From the NCBI GenBank assembly GCA_937128795.1, contig CAKZMQ010000015.1, forward strand, positions 1-64,000: 64,000 nt of DNA, in the 5' to 3' direction. The notes under the pieces were generated by a model. That model saw nothing but the letters and a program-made list of their open reading frames with translations. It ran no database searches and was not told the DNA's origin. Shown here piece by piece: positions 11,247 to 20,380 of the stretch. This DNA comes from an uncultured Solirubrobacterales bacterium. GTDB lineage: Bacteria; Actinomycetota; Thermoleophilia; Solirubrobacterales; JACPNS01. The stretch's first letter is position 1. Every line of letters starts with the position of its first letter. A program made the position numbers and the translations under genes.

Positions 11247-11287
11247 AACAAGGTTTGCCAACAGAGGAACGTTGTTCTGTGAAGGGG

Positions 11288-12535
11288 TTATTGGTTGTTT
11301 TGGATGAACTCGCGTAGGCCTTGTACTTGGCTTTGGACTGTGTCTTTCTGGACTGGTTGGGGTGAGGTTTCGCCGAGTGTGAAGCCGATGATCAGTGCTG
11401 CAACGATCGCGGCGACCATTAATCCGGCAACGGCAAGTCGGGTGGTCGTCTTGCGCGAAGCCGGTGGACGATGGCTTCCGGTGTTCCCGGGCGCGACATC
11501 GGCCGCCGGCCGATTCGCGACTCGCGTTACCGCGGTCTGCTGAGCTGCTTGGCCCGGTTGGGGGAGCGGTGGCAACACGGCCGCCGCGGCGGGACGTCGT
11601 GCCTTGGTCGGATCCTGCCGCCCGCGAGTTGCCATCAGGCGAGTTGCAGCTGCAGGGTCGGCCAAGACCATCGTCACGAACTCCGACTCGCGGCGCTGCA
11701 GAGCGCCGCGGAGGGCATCTGCAAATTCACGGGCCGTCGCAAATCGCAGATTCGCTTCGTGACTAAGTGCCACTCGAATCGTGCGGTCGAGCTCGACCGG
11801 CACTTCGGGGTTGAGCGAGGTCAGCGGGGTCGGTAATTCGTCACGCTGCTTCATCGCAAGCTCCGTGATCGACTTGTACTGATAGGGGAGGCGCCCGCCA
11901 AGCATTTCGTACGTCACCACACCGAGCGAATAGATGTCCGACTGCGGGCCGGTATCGCCGCCAATCGCCTGTTCCGGAGAGAGATATGCCACCGTGCCGA
12001 GAACCGATCCGACCTGCGTCACGCGGGTCATTTCGGCCGCCTTGGCAATGCCGAAATCGGCGAGCTTTGCGGTGCCCTCCTTGGTGATGATCAAGTTGGC
12101 CGGCTTGACGTCGCGATGGATCACCCCGGCGCGATGCGCGCAGTCGAGCGCTGCGCAGGCGTCGCTTGCGATCTGCACCGCGCGCTGCGACTCGATTTTG
12201 CGTCCGCCGCGAAGAATCTCCGACAGCGGAGTTCCCTCTACGTATTCCATGACGATGAACTGCCGTTGCGAGGCGTCGTCGCTTCCGGAATCAAAGACCT
12301 GAACGATGTTCGGGTGCTGCAGCCGTGCGACGGCCAGCGCCTCGTTGCGAAAACGCGTCACGAAGTCCTGGTCACTCGCCAGGTGGTCCGCCAACAGCTT
12401 CAGCGCGACCGTTCTCTTGAGCACGGTGTCCTCGGCCATCATCACGACGGACATGCCGCCGCTGCCGAGCTTCTGCAGCTCGCGATATCGCCCTGCGATC
12501 AACGGAAGCTGCGGTGTGGTCGGTTGGTCACTCAC
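11288..12535 (-). CDS. PknB-type serine/threonine protein kinase
   Basis: A 415-residue membrane kinase. The catalytic domain (~residues 17-275) has the glycine loop LGSGGMSVV, the lysine in VALKLL, HRDVKPANL and DFGIA, plus the SPEQA activation-segment motif. A proline/alanine-rich linker leads to one transmembrane helix at ~370-392 (LAVAGLMVAAIVAALIIGF) and a short tail of about 25 residues; there is no PASTA sensor domain. The ATG overlaps the stop of the upstream lipoprotein gene by four bases, so the two are probably made together and the lipoprotein may feed into its signalling. Confidence 0.93.
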   Translation of the reverse strand: MSDQPTTPQLPLIAGRYRELQKLGSGGMSVVMMAEDTVLKRTVALKLLADHLASDQDFVTRFRNEALAVARLQHPNIVQVFDSGSDDASQRQFIVMEYVEGTPLSEILRGGRKIESQRAVQIASDACAALDCAHRAGVIHRDVKPANLIITKEGTAKLADFGIAKAAEMTRVTQVGSVLGTVAYLSPEQAIGGDTGPQSDIYSLGVVTYEMLGGRLPYQYKSITELAMKQRDELPTPLTSLNPEVPVELDRTIRVALSHEANLRFATAREFADALRGALQRRESEFVTMVLADPAAATRLMATRGRQDPTKARRPAAAAVLPPLPQPGQAAQQTAVTRVANRPAADVAPGNTGSHRPPASRKTTTRLAVAGLMVAAIVAALIIGFTLGETSPQPVQKDTVQSQVQGLREFIQNNQ

Positions 12536-13020
12536 TGCGGACTGGCCCCACCGGAGTCGTCGGGCACCGCGGGATCGGGAGCATCCGGCTGGCTGCCGCC
12601 GCCGGTCGTGTCTGGCTCGGGTTCGGGGTCTGGCCGTGGTTCCGGGTCTGGCGTGGCGGTCGGCTCCGGCGTCTCCCCGGTAGGCGAAGTAACCTCCTCG
12701 GTCGGCTCAGGCTCCTCGATTTCCACGCATTCTCGCGCGACCAACTCCTGCAACCGCGCGACGCTGCTGGCATACGCCTCGCCCAGCTCGGGTCGATCCT
12801 CGTTCACCCTCGTTGACTGGACGGCCAGCGCGCGAACCCGGCTTTCCGCCGAATTGCAGCGACCTTCGTCGACGTATTCCTGGACCGCGTCGAGCGCGGC
12901 CAATGCGCGGCCAGCCTCACCTGCGCTGAACATCTCGTTCGAGCTGCCGCAACCAGCAGCGGCCGCGACCGCGCCGGCGCACAGTAACGCCGCGGCCACC
13001 AAGCGCGCATGCGATTTCAT
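12532..13020 (-). CDS. secreted lipoprotein with acidic Pro/Glu/Asp-rich tail
   Basis: A 162-residue protein with a basic start, a hydrophobic signal segment and a lipobox ending AAAAGC-GSS, so it should be lipid-anchored at the outer face of the membrane. The middle is helical; the last ~60 residues are a low-complexity Pro/Glu/Asp/Thr linker. ATG 13020 (MKSHARLV) is preferred because it gives a normal lipoprotein signal; ATGs at 13029 and 13047 would add nine or more residues. It overlaps the kinase gene by four bases. I do not recognise a family; the coupling suggests a ligand or regulator for the kinase. Confidence 0.75.
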   Translation of the reverse strand: MKSHARLVAAALLCAGAVAAAAGCGSSNEMFSAGEAGRALAALDAVQEYVDEGRCNSAESRVRALAVQSTRVNEDRPELGEAYASSVARLQELVARECVEIEEPEPTEEVTSPTGETPEPTATPDPEPRPDPEPEPDTTGGGSQPDAPDPAVPDDSGGASPQ

Positions 13021-13092
13021 TGGTCCCATCGTCCGGGGCACAGGCATAGGGTACGGGTAGATCCGGATTTTCAGTTCAATGCTGCAAGCGCT

Positions 13093-13947
13093 TCATCGCG
13101 AGCTTTGTTCGCGGCGCGACTCGATGGCAGTTGTCAATCGATCGACCATTTGGTCGATCGTGTAGTCGCCCTTCGCGAGGAACCCGTCGGCGCCCGTTTC
13201 GCGCACCACTCGTTCACCATCCTGGTCGGCTGCCCCGGAATGCAGAATCACCGCCGAGACTGGCGTTTCACGTCGAAAGACCTCAACGATGCTCGCCCCG
13301 GATGCGTCGCCGAGCCGCAAATCTACGAGCGCTGCGTCGCATTTGTTTCCGGATTCCAGCCAAGCGGTGGTTTCGGCCGCACTCGTGCATACCTCCACCG
13401 TGAATCCCTTCGATTTGAGCATCGCCGCCGCCGCATCGCGCACCAAGTCGTGATCGTCAACGACCAGTACGTGCATGCCGCCACCCGGCTGTTCGAGCGG
13501 TGTGCTTTGGGCTCGCTCCGACGGCACCGCCGTTCCATCCAAGATCGGCGCGACCGTCGCAGAGGATCCAGAGATCGCCTCCATCAGCTCGCTTAGTTTC
13601 GACTCCTTGAGCAGATAACCGTCGGCACCTGCTTCGATTGCCGAGCGAACGCTCTCTTCCTGTGCAGATGCGGAGAATGCCAGGATTCGGGCATCAGGCA
13701 TGTGGCGGCGCAGTGCGCTGATCGTCGCCGTGCCACTCAGACCGGGCAGTCGCATATCGATCACGAAAACGTCGGCCTTGCCGCCCTCTCTCACCCAGGC
13801 GACGATGTCGCGACCGTTGTCGAAGCTGGCCACCAGGCTGTAGCCAGTTTCGTAGCGAAGTATCTCCTCCAGCAGGTTTCGGATCACAGCGGAATCGTCT
13901 GCGATCGCGATTTCCGTGAGAGTTGCGCTGCTGGATTCGGTGTTCAT
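13093..13947 (-). CDS. twin-receiver response regulator without output domain
   Basis: A 284-residue protein with two CheY-like receiver domains. REC1 (~residues 11-125) has the acidic pair in IAIADDSAV, phosphoacceptor VFVIDMRLPG and the lysine in LLKESKL. REC2 (~157-278) has LVVDDHDLVRD, AALVDLRLG and FLAKGD. No HTH or enzymatic domain follows, so it probably acts by phosphotransfer or protein contact. It lies 141 bases downstream of a NarL-type histidine kinase on the same strand, its likely partner. The start is ATG 13947. Confidence 0.87.
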   Translation of the reverse strand: MNTESSSATLTEIAIADDSAVIRNLLEEILRYETGYSLVASFDNGRDIVAWVREGGKADVFVIDMRLPGLSGTATISALRRHMPDARILAFSASAQEESVRSAIEAGADGYLLKESKLSELMEAISGSSATVAPILDGTAVPSERAQSTPLEQPGGGMHVLVVDDHDLVRDAAAAMLKSKGFTVEVCTSAAETTAWLESGNKCDAALVDLRLGDASGASIVEVFRRETPVSAVILHSGAADQDGERVVRETGADGFLAKGDYTIDQMVDRLTTAIESRREQSSR

Positions 13948-14088
13948 CGCGTGCTTCGATCGGCGCCTGCCGCGCGGTGGAAAAAGCGGTGAGCCGATTT
14001 GTTCGCGGTGAGACTACACCGTTTGAAGTACCAACTCACTCCAGTTATGTGCAAAGGGTGAAAATCCACCACGATCGTCGGCTTTCGC

Positions 14089-15792
14089 TCATGAGAGCAA
14101 CTCGTCGTCGGCCTTCCCGTCGAGCGGCAGCGTCGCAAGGATCTCGGTCCCGCCGCCGGAGGCACCGGAGATCGAGAAGCTCCCGCCGAACATCCGAGCG
14201 CGTTCGCGCATGCCCAGCAGACCGAGATGACTGCCCGCCGCACTGGGCCCGGTCACGGCACCCTCAAAACCAATTCCGTCGTCGCTTATGTCGATGGCAA
14301 TACTGTTTTCCTGAAGCGATACGTCGACGCTCGCGGAGCTGGCCTGCGCGTGTTTCTGGATGTTTGTCAACGCCTCCTGCACGATGCGAAAAATCGTGAT
14401 CGAAAACTCGCTTCCGAGGTCATCTGGGACGTCGGAGGTGACGGTCACGTCGACGTCTTCAACGTGCCGTCCGAGTTCGATCAGCGCAGAGTTGAGACCG
14501 TTGTCGTCGAGCACCTGCGGGCGCAGCTCCATCAACAACGAGCGCAACTCTCGTGCGCAGAAGCGGATTTCGTTGGCACCATCGGCGATGATTGCGCTGG
14601 CAGTGTCGAAATCGCGTTGCTCGACCCTTGACTGCGCTAGTTCTAGACGGATGGCGGTTGCGCCCAGTTGCTGCAGGACTCCGTCGTGGATGTCGGCCGC
14701 CACCATCGATCGCTCGCGCTCCTGCGCCTCAACGAGCCGCCTGGTCGTCGACCGCCTGAGCGTCTCGATCGTCGACGCGGCGCGATGCCTGGCCACCGCA
14801 CCCGTCACGGCCGAGGCGATGCTGCCAAGTGTCTCGTCTCCGACGAGTTCGATCGACGTTCGGCTCTGCAGCGAGATCTCGGCAACCGTTTCGTCTTCGA
14901 TCACGACCGGAAGTGTGACCCTGCCGCGCGACGTCAGATCGTCGTCCTCGGCGCTGTTGGCCATCATCTCCTCGACCACGGCATCTACGTCGCCGAATGA
15001 CGCAACTTCAACCACCTCAGCGTCCGTGTTGATCGTCGCCTTGCCGCCAACCAGGTCTTCGCAGACCTCCAGCGCCTCGACTGCGATCACCAACGCTCTG
15101 TTCAAATCTGTCGGTTCGACGAGCCTGCGTTGCGCGCGCGCAGCGGCCTGCGCGTATTGAAGACTCCGCGACGCGTGTCTGATGCGTTCGGTGTGGTCGA
15201 TATGCATGACCGTGGACACGCCGATCGTCGTGGCCACGGAAATCGTGATGTCGTCGAGCTGCGCGTCTGGATTGAGTGGCACCGCGATCAGTCCGAGCAG
15301 CGGGTTGCGGCCGCTCATGTCAGGCAGCGGGATGGCAAAGATCGTGTCTGCGTCGGGTATCGAGATCCGCGTCGCCGTTTGACTGTCGGCGAACACCTCG
15401 CGCGCAATCGCTGCGCCTTCACCGTCGGCACCTTCCGTTGACCAGCCGCGAGGAAGTTCAAATGCCTCTTCGAGCATCCATATCCAGGCGGGCCGTTCGA
15501 GATCGGCAACTTCTCGTCCAATCAAGTACGCGCGGACCATCTCGACGCTCGCTGTAAGCGTCTCGATCGGGGTCGAAGTGCGCGCCAGAACCTGCGAGTA
15601 GTAGTCAGCAACCACTCTCCCGGCCTCGTGCTCGCGCTCCAATTGAGCACGCAACTCGGCCGCCTCACGCTCGGGCGATTGCACGATTCCCGGCTCCACT
15701 GCAGGTATGTTCGATGCTTTCAACGCGTCCCGCCCCGCTGTCGCCGGTCTATCGATACTTTGCCCTCCCGATCCAACTCCGCTTTCCAGCAT
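14089..15792 (-). CDS. GAF-type sensor histidine kinase, NarL/HisKA_3 class
   Basis: A 567-residue soluble kinase. The N-terminal half contains a GAF-like sensor region. HisKA_3 follows at ~350-420, with the H-box AADIHDGVLQQLGATAIRLE preceded by RRLVEAQERERS. The C-terminal HATPase has EALTNIQKHAQAS, ISDDGIGFE and LGLLGMRERARMFGG. No transmembrane helix, so it senses something in the cytoplasm. It likely phosphorylates the twin-receiver protein just downstream. The start is uncertain: the ATG at 15792 would make it overlap the divergent M48 protease gene, and a later start is possible. Confidence 0.9.
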   Translation of the reverse strand: MLESGVGSGGQSIDRPATAGRDALKASNIPAVEPGIVQSPEREAAELRAQLEREHEAGRVVADYYSQVLARTSTPIETLTASVEMVRAYLIGREVADLERPAWIWMLEEAFELPRGWSTEGADGEGAAIAREVFADSQTATRISIPDADTIFAIPLPDMSGRNPLLGLIAVPLNPDAQLDDITISVATTIGVSTVMHIDHTERIRHASRSLQYAQAAARAQRRLVEPTDLNRALVIAVEALEVCEDLVGGKATINTDAEVVEVASFGDVDAVVEEMMANSAEDDDLTSRGRVTLPVVIEDETVAEISLQSRTSIELVGDETLGSIASAVTGAVARHRAASTIETLRRSTTRRLVEAQERERSMVAADIHDGVLQQLGATAIRLELAQSRVEQRDFDTASAIIADGANEIRFCARELRSLLMELRPQVLDDNGLNSALIELGRHVEDVDVTVTSDVPDDLGSEFSITIFRIVQEALTNIQKHAQASSASVDVSLQENSIAIDISDDGIGFEGAVTGPSAAGSHLGLLGMRERARMFGGSFSISGASGGGTEILATLPLDGKADDELLS

Positions 15793-17058
15793 ACATTCGC
15801 AGCGATTGCTGTGGTGTTGCTGTCTGCTGTTGTGGCCAGTTTCGTGCTGTGGCCGCGAGACGAACTGCCTGCGGTGACGCCGGTATCGCAGTTCGACTAC
15901 TTCACCGCTGCCTTTATCGATCGCGCGTCGGAGTTCCGAGGACTGCAGAGCCTGCTCGGAGTATCGACGCTGCTCGTACTAGTTGCCGTGCCCTTGGGTT
16001 TGGCACTTTTCTGGCCGCGGGTCGCGAATGGACGCCTCTGGGCAGATCGACGAACTGGTGCGATCGCTGGTCGCGGTGGCTGGCTACTTGCGGGCGGGGT
16101 CGGTGCCGCCGTGTACCTGTGCGTAATGTTGGCGACGCTTCCCTTCAATCTCGCGGCCTTCGCTCGTTCACGAAACTACGGCCTCGCCGTTCAGGGATTC
16201 GGGAGCTGGCTTTGGGATTGGCTGCTGGCAGCCGCGTTGCTGGCAATCGGTATCGCGCTGTTGGCGATGCTTGCACTGGTTTTGCTGCGGCGACTTGGCA
16301 AACGCTGGTGGCCGGTCTTCGGGGCATGTCTTGTGTTGTTGGCGGGCACCATCGTGATGTTCGGCCCGGTCACGGTCGCGCCGCTGTTTGCCGATTTCGA
16401 ATCGCTTCCCGCGGGAGAGGTTCGGACCGACGTCGAAGAATTGGCGCGTAAATCGGGCGTCGACGCCGGTGGAATCTACGTCGTCGACGCTGCAGCCCGC
16501 ACGACTGGAGCGAACGCCTACGTGACCGGCCTCGGATCGACGAAGAGAATCGTGCTCTACGACACGCTTCTGAACGACTTTTCCCGCGAAGAACGTCGTC
16601 AGGTGATCGCCCATGAACTCGCTCACGCACACTACGACGATCTACTCGTCGGTTTCGTCTGGTTCGCGTTCGTCGCGATGGCGTCGATGCTTGCGGTTGA
16701 TCTCTTGGCGCGGGTTTTCGCTGCTCGCCGCGGCGTCGAAATGACGTCTCCGGCAGCGATTGCGATGTTGCTGGCCGCGGCGACCGTGGCGATTGCGCTC
16801 TGCCAGCCGTTCGCCAACGCGTTTTCACGCAAGGTCGAGGCGCGCGCGGATGCCTACGCGCTGCAGTTGACTGAGCGCCCCGAAGACGCGATCGCCCTTG
16901 AGCGCCGCCTCACCGTCAACAACGTTTCGCGTCCGAAGCCACCCGCCTTGCTCAACTTGGTCTTCGGAACGCATCCGACGGCGATCGACCGCATCGGCAT
17001 GGCGGTCACCGTCGAGCGTGAAACCGGCGCAACCGCCGCTACAGGCGCCGACCGCTGA
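15760..17058 (+). CDS. M48 family zinc metalloprotease (Ste24/HtpX-like)
   Basis: About 432 residues, with several membrane helices before the catalytic domain. The catalytic motif HELAHAHYDD is the HExxH zinc site; a downstream EARADAYALQLT supplies the third ligand glutamate, and THPTAIDR is typical of CAAX-prenyl-protease-like M48 enzymes. It probably degrades or processes membrane proteins. The frame is open back to 15628, but that part overlaps the divergent kinase; TTG 15760 or GTG 15811 are the best starts, and 15760 keeps the first membrane helix complete. Start confidence is low, family confidence high. Confidence 0.88.
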   Translation: MPSRSNSAFQHTFAAIAVVLLSAVVASFVLWPRDELPAVTPVSQFDYFTAAFIDRASEFRGLQSLLGVSTLLVLVAVPLGLALFWPRVANGRLWADRRTGAIAGRGGWLLAGGVGAAVYLCVMLATLPFNLAAFARSRNYGLAVQGFGSWLWDWLLAAALLAIGIALLAMLALVLLRRLGKRWWPVFGACLVLLAGTIVMFGPVTVAPLFADFESLPAGEVRTDVEELARKSGVDAGGIYVVDAAARTTGANAYVTGLGSTKRIVLYDTLLNDFSREERRQVIAHELAHAHYDDLLVGFVWFAFVAMASMLAVDLLARVFAARRGVEMTSPAAIAMLLAAATVAIALCQPFANAFSRKVEARADAYALQLTERPEDAIALERRLTVNNVSRPKPPALLNLVFGTHPTAIDRIGMAVTVERETGATAATGADR

Positions 17059-17071
17059 ACCGCGGGCGACT

Positions 17072-17395
17072 TCAGTCGCCGTCTTCTCCGTCGGAACCGG
17101 GCTCGTCGCCGTCGTACTCAGGAAGGTTGCGAATGCCCTCGCTGGTCGTCCACTTGGAGTAGTTGTCTTCCATTGCGTCGATCAGTTCGCGCATGAAACG
17201 GGGCGAAATGTTGACGCGGGTGACGACGACTCCGGGGATCTCCTCGCTGTCGACCTCGTGGTCGACGCGCGCGAAAGTGACCGTGAACTCGTAGTCGGAG
17301 TGACTGATGTTGGCGAAGTTCGAGTAGACACCCGCCATCTGCTCCGGCTGGAAGTGGATGTTTATCCCGCGTTGTTCTGAGTTCTCTTCGGACAT
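17072..17395 (-). CDS. DUF3467 family small protein
   Basis: A 107-residue acidic protein. The segment IHFQPEQMAGVYSNFANISHSDYEFTVTFARVD and the later VVVTRVNISPRFMRELIDAMEDNYSKW match DUF3467, a small conserved protein of unknown function found in many bacteria. The start is ATG 17395; the frame extends upstream to 17635, but that part overlaps argS and the divergent promoter region. It ends 14 bases from the convergent M48 gene. No biochemical role is known. Confidence 0.82.
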   Translation of the reverse strand: MSEENSEQRGINIHFQPEQMAGVYSNFANISHSDYEFTVTFARVDHEVDSEEIPGVVVTRVNISPRFMRELIDAMEDNYSKWTTSEGIRNLPEYDGDEPGSDGEDGD

Positions 17396-17491
17396 TGTGA
17401 TTTGCTCCGCTTGGTCGTTGTCGCTGCAGTCTGGTGAGTTCGTACTGCTGAAAAATATGCTCAGCAGGGTAGAGGTAGTATCGCTCACCCA

Positions 17492-19126
17492 GTGACCGTC
17501 GGCTCCACAAGTACCCCACGCAATGATCCGCTTGCCGAGCTGCGCGGACTCGTCGTGGGCGCAGCCGCCGAGGTGGCGGGTATGGACACGCCGCCATCCG
17601 GGGTGGCTTTGGACCGTCCCAAGCGCGCCGGCCACGGCGATTTCGCCACCAACGCGGCGATGGTCTGTGCGCCGCTGGCCCGCGACAACCCTCGCAACGT
17701 TGCCACGAAAATCGCTGCGTTGCTCGCCGATCTGCTGGGCGATCGACTACGCGAGACCGAAGTGGCGGGACCAGGGTTTCTCAATCTTCGCCTGAGTGAC
17801 GGCTGGTACACGGCAGCGTTGACGTCGATCCTCGCCGAGGATCGCTTTGGTGGCGGCGTCGACGCGCGCCCCGAGCGCGTAAATGTCGAGTTTCCGAGTG
17901 CCAACCCGACCGGCCCGATGCACATCGGCCACGGGCGCAACGCCGCCTACGGAGATTCACTTTGTCGTGTCCTCGAGTTCGCTGGACACGAGGTAACGCG
18001 CGAGTACTACTCGAACGACTTCGGCACCCAGGTCGATCGCTTCGGGGCCTCGATTGCTGCGCGAGCGCGCGGTGAGGAAGTTCCCGAGGACGGCTACCGC
18101 GGCGAATACATTGACGAAATCGCGGCGTCGATCGAGGACGCCTCGGATCTCGACTCCGACGAACTCGCCGCAATCGCCGTCGGCCAGATGCTGGAACGCA
18201 TAGCGGCGACGCTCGATCGCATGGGCGTGCACATCGACGTATGGTTCTCGGAACGGGAACTGCACACCGACGGACGCTTCGACGAGGCTCTGAAAAGCCT
18301 CGACGCGTCGGGGCATGTCTACGAACACGACGGCGCGCTCTGGTTGAGAACCAGCGAACTGGGCGACGACAAGGACCGCGTGCTGCGCCGCTCGAACGGG
18401 GACTACACGTACTTCGCCACCGACATCGCCTACCACGCTGACAAGCGCGGTCGCGGCTTCGAGCGGCTGATCGACGTCTGGGGAGCGGATCACCACGGAT
18501 ACATCCAACGCATGAAAGCCGCGTACGAAGCCCTCGGCGGGGAGCCGTCGACCTTCGAGCCGGTGATCATGCAGCTGGTCAACCTGACCGAGGGAGGTTC
18601 GCGAGTGCAGATGTCCAAGCGCAGTGGCGAGTTTGTGACGGTCGACGACTTGATCGGTGATATCGGTGCCGACGCGTTGCGGTTCTTCATGGTCCAGCGA
18701 AGCCACGACACGACGATGGACCTCGATCTCGCCCTTGCTCGCGAACAGAGCGACAAAAACCCGGTCTATTACGTTCAGTATGCCCACGCAAGGATCAACT
18801 CGATCCTCGAAAAAACCGGGCTGGGAGACGCGGTGGTCGTACCGGCCAAGTCGCACGATCTTCACGAGTCCGAGCGTTTGCTGATTCGCAAGCTCGCGGA
18901 GTTTCCCGACGAGGTCGGCGAAACGGCCGAGCGCCGCTCGCCACACAGATTGACAATCTATGGGCGCGACCTGGCGGCAGATTTCAGCGCGTTCTACCGC
19001 GACTGCAAGGTCGTCGGAGAGGCACCCGCGGTGACCGAGTTTCGTGCTGCGCTGTGCTTGGCAACGAAGCGCACCCTCGCGCGCACGCTCGACCTGCTCG
19101 GCGTATCGGCGCCCGAGCGGATGTAG
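17492..19126 (+). CDS. argS: arginyl-tRNA synthetase
   Basis: A 544-residue class I synthetase that charges tRNA-Arg. It shows an N-terminal Add-1 domain (~1-110), the HIGH motif in SANPTGPMHIGHGRNAAYGD, a KMSKS-equivalent MSKRSGEFVT as in most ArgS enzymes, and a DALR anticodon-binding domain at the C-terminus. The GTG start at 17492 is reached 97 bases from the divergent DUF3467 gene, so both promoters lie in that gap. Length is normal. Confidence 0.96.
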   Translation: MTVGSTSTPRNDPLAELRGLVVGAAAEVAGMDTPPSGVALDRPKRAGHGDFATNAAMVCAPLARDNPRNVATKIAALLADLLGDRLRETEVAGPGFLNLRLSDGWYTAALTSILAEDRFGGGVDARPERVNVEFPSANPTGPMHIGHGRNAAYGDSLCRVLEFAGHEVTREYYSNDFGTQVDRFGASIAARARGEEVPEDGYRGEYIDEIAASIEDASDLDSDELAAIAVGQMLERIAATLDRMGVHIDVWFSERELHTDGRFDEALKSLDASGHVYEHDGALWLRTSELGDDKDRVLRRSNGDYTYFATDIAYHADKRGRGFERLIDVWGADHHGYIQRMKAAYEALGGEPSTFEPVIMQLVNLTEGGSRVQMSKRSGEFVTVDDLIGDIGADALRFFMVQRSHDTTMDLDLALAREQSDKNPVYYVQYAHARINSILEKTGLGDAVVVPAKSHDLHESERLLIRKLAEFPDEVGETAERRSPHRLTIYGRDLAADFSAFYRDCKVVGEAPAVTEFRAALCLATKRTLARTLDLLGVSAPERM

Positions 19127-19156
19127 TTGCCGTCATCGAGCTGACTTGGCGACCGG

Positions 19157-19888
19157 CTAGAAGTCGAGGTTCAGCGATCCTGTGAGGTCGGCGGCCCAGG
19201 CATTCAGACGAAAAAACTCGTTGGTCAGGATGAGGATTCCGACGACGATCAGCACCGCGCTCGAGATCCCGATCATCAGCGGGTAGTGCCGCTTGATCCA
19301 GCCGCTCGTATCTGCCATCGCGCCGATACCCAATGCCGACGCGATGAACGGGACTGCGAGGCCTGCGGAATAGAAGAACAACAGCACGGCGCCCTGCCAG
19401 AGGTTTTGCTGCGTGCCGGCGGCAGCCAGGATCGCGCCAAGCGTCGGCCCGACACATGGCGTCCATGCGATCGCAAACGCGGCACCGGCGATCAGCGGTC
19501 CTCCGACGCCGGCACGACGCGCGAGCTCCTGACTTCGCATTTCCACGTTCAGACGCGGCACGAAAAGCGTCGCAGCCAAAAACGCGCCAAGCCCGATGAT
19601 CGCCAATCCGCTGATTTTGCGCAGCAGCTCGGTGTTGTCGGTCATCAGTTGCCCGAGGCCGGTCGCAACCATGCCTCCGATCATGAAGATCACCGTGAAC
19701 GCGGCGACAAAGATCAGCGCCGGAGCAAGCATCCGTCGTGGGCCGGCGTCGGCGACTTCGCCCACCGCCACGCCCGAGATTGCCGCCAGGTATCCGGGTA
19801 CCAGCGGCAGCACGCACGGTGAGAAGAATGAAAGCATGCCGACGCCGAACGCGGCAAGCACAGTGGTGTCGACTTCGCCACCCATCAA
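19157..19888 (-). CDS. ccdA: cytochrome c biogenesis protein CcdA (thiol-disulfide transporter)
   Basis: A 243-residue polytopic membrane protein that carries reducing equivalents across the membrane to keep apocytochrome haem-binding cysteines reduced. About six hydrophobic helices are visible, with the paired conserved cysteines in FFSPCVLPLVPGY (first helix) and WTPCVGPTLG (fourth). It is the last gene of a minus-strand set resA-like, ccmH, ccdA. The remaining ccm genes of the window (ccmE, ccmF, ccmI-like) are ~15.6 kb away, beyond the integrated element. Confidence 0.94.
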   Translation of the reverse strand: MMGGEVDTTVLAAFGVGMLSFFSPCVLPLVPGYLAAISGVAVGEVADAGPRRMLAPALIFVAAFTVIFMIGGMVATGLGQLMTDNTELLRKISGLAIIGLGAFLAATLFVPRLNVEMRSQELARRAGVGGPLIAGAAFAIAWTPCVGPTLGAILAAAGTQQNLWQGAVLLFFYSAGLAVPFIASALGIGAMADTSGWIKRHYPLMIGISSAVLIVVGILILTNEFFRLNAWAADLTGSLNLDF

Positions 19889-19900
19889 TACGCCAAGTGA

Positions 19901-20380
19901 CTAGAGATCGTATTTCTCGATGTCGTCATCGAGCCGAGAATCGGCCTCTGCCGGCCGATCTGAAAGCTCCTGCTGGGCGGCATCGACCTCACGCGAGCGT
20001 CGCCAGCCGATCGCTCCGAAGATGATCGCCCCGAGAGCCAGTCCGAGCACGATGATTGGCACCAGATATGCGGCTAGATCGAATCCACTCTTCGATGGCA
20101 CCGCCAGCACGCGCGGCCCGTATTCGTCGACCAACGCGGCCTTGATCTGGGCCTTGCTTTCACATTGGTCGACACGCGCACGGATGAAATCGCGCTGGTC
20201 CTCGGCCTGCGGACCGCCAGCGTTCACGAGCGGCACGCCGCAGATCAAGCACATCACCTCTTCCTGGATCGCCGGCAGCGAGGTCTTCGGGCACGACTCG
20301 GCCCACGCCAGGGGTGCGGCCAGCAGCAGCGCGAGCAACGAGAGCACTAGAGCGGCGAGAATTCGCGCGCGCACGGTCAC
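19901..20380 (-). CDS. ccmH: cytochrome c-type biogenesis protein CcmH
   Basis: A 159-residue membrane-anchored thiol oxidoreductase. It has a signal/anchor helix, then the redox motif in EEVMCLICGVPL (a CxxC in the position of the usual LRCxxC), and a C-terminal transmembrane helix at ~110-130 followed by an acidic cytosolic tail. CcmH reduces apocytochrome c before haem attachment. The GTG start at 20380 overlaps the stop of the redoxin gene (GTGA); the open frame further upstream is not used. Confidence 0.91.
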   Translation of the reverse strand: MTVRARILAALVLSLLALLLAAPLAWAESCPKTSLPAIQEEVMCLICGVPLVNAGGPQAEDQRDFIRARVDQCESKAQIKAALVDEYGPRVLAVPSKSGFDLAAYLVPIIVLGLALGAIIFGAIGWRRSREVDAAQQELSDRPAEADSRLDDDIEKYDL

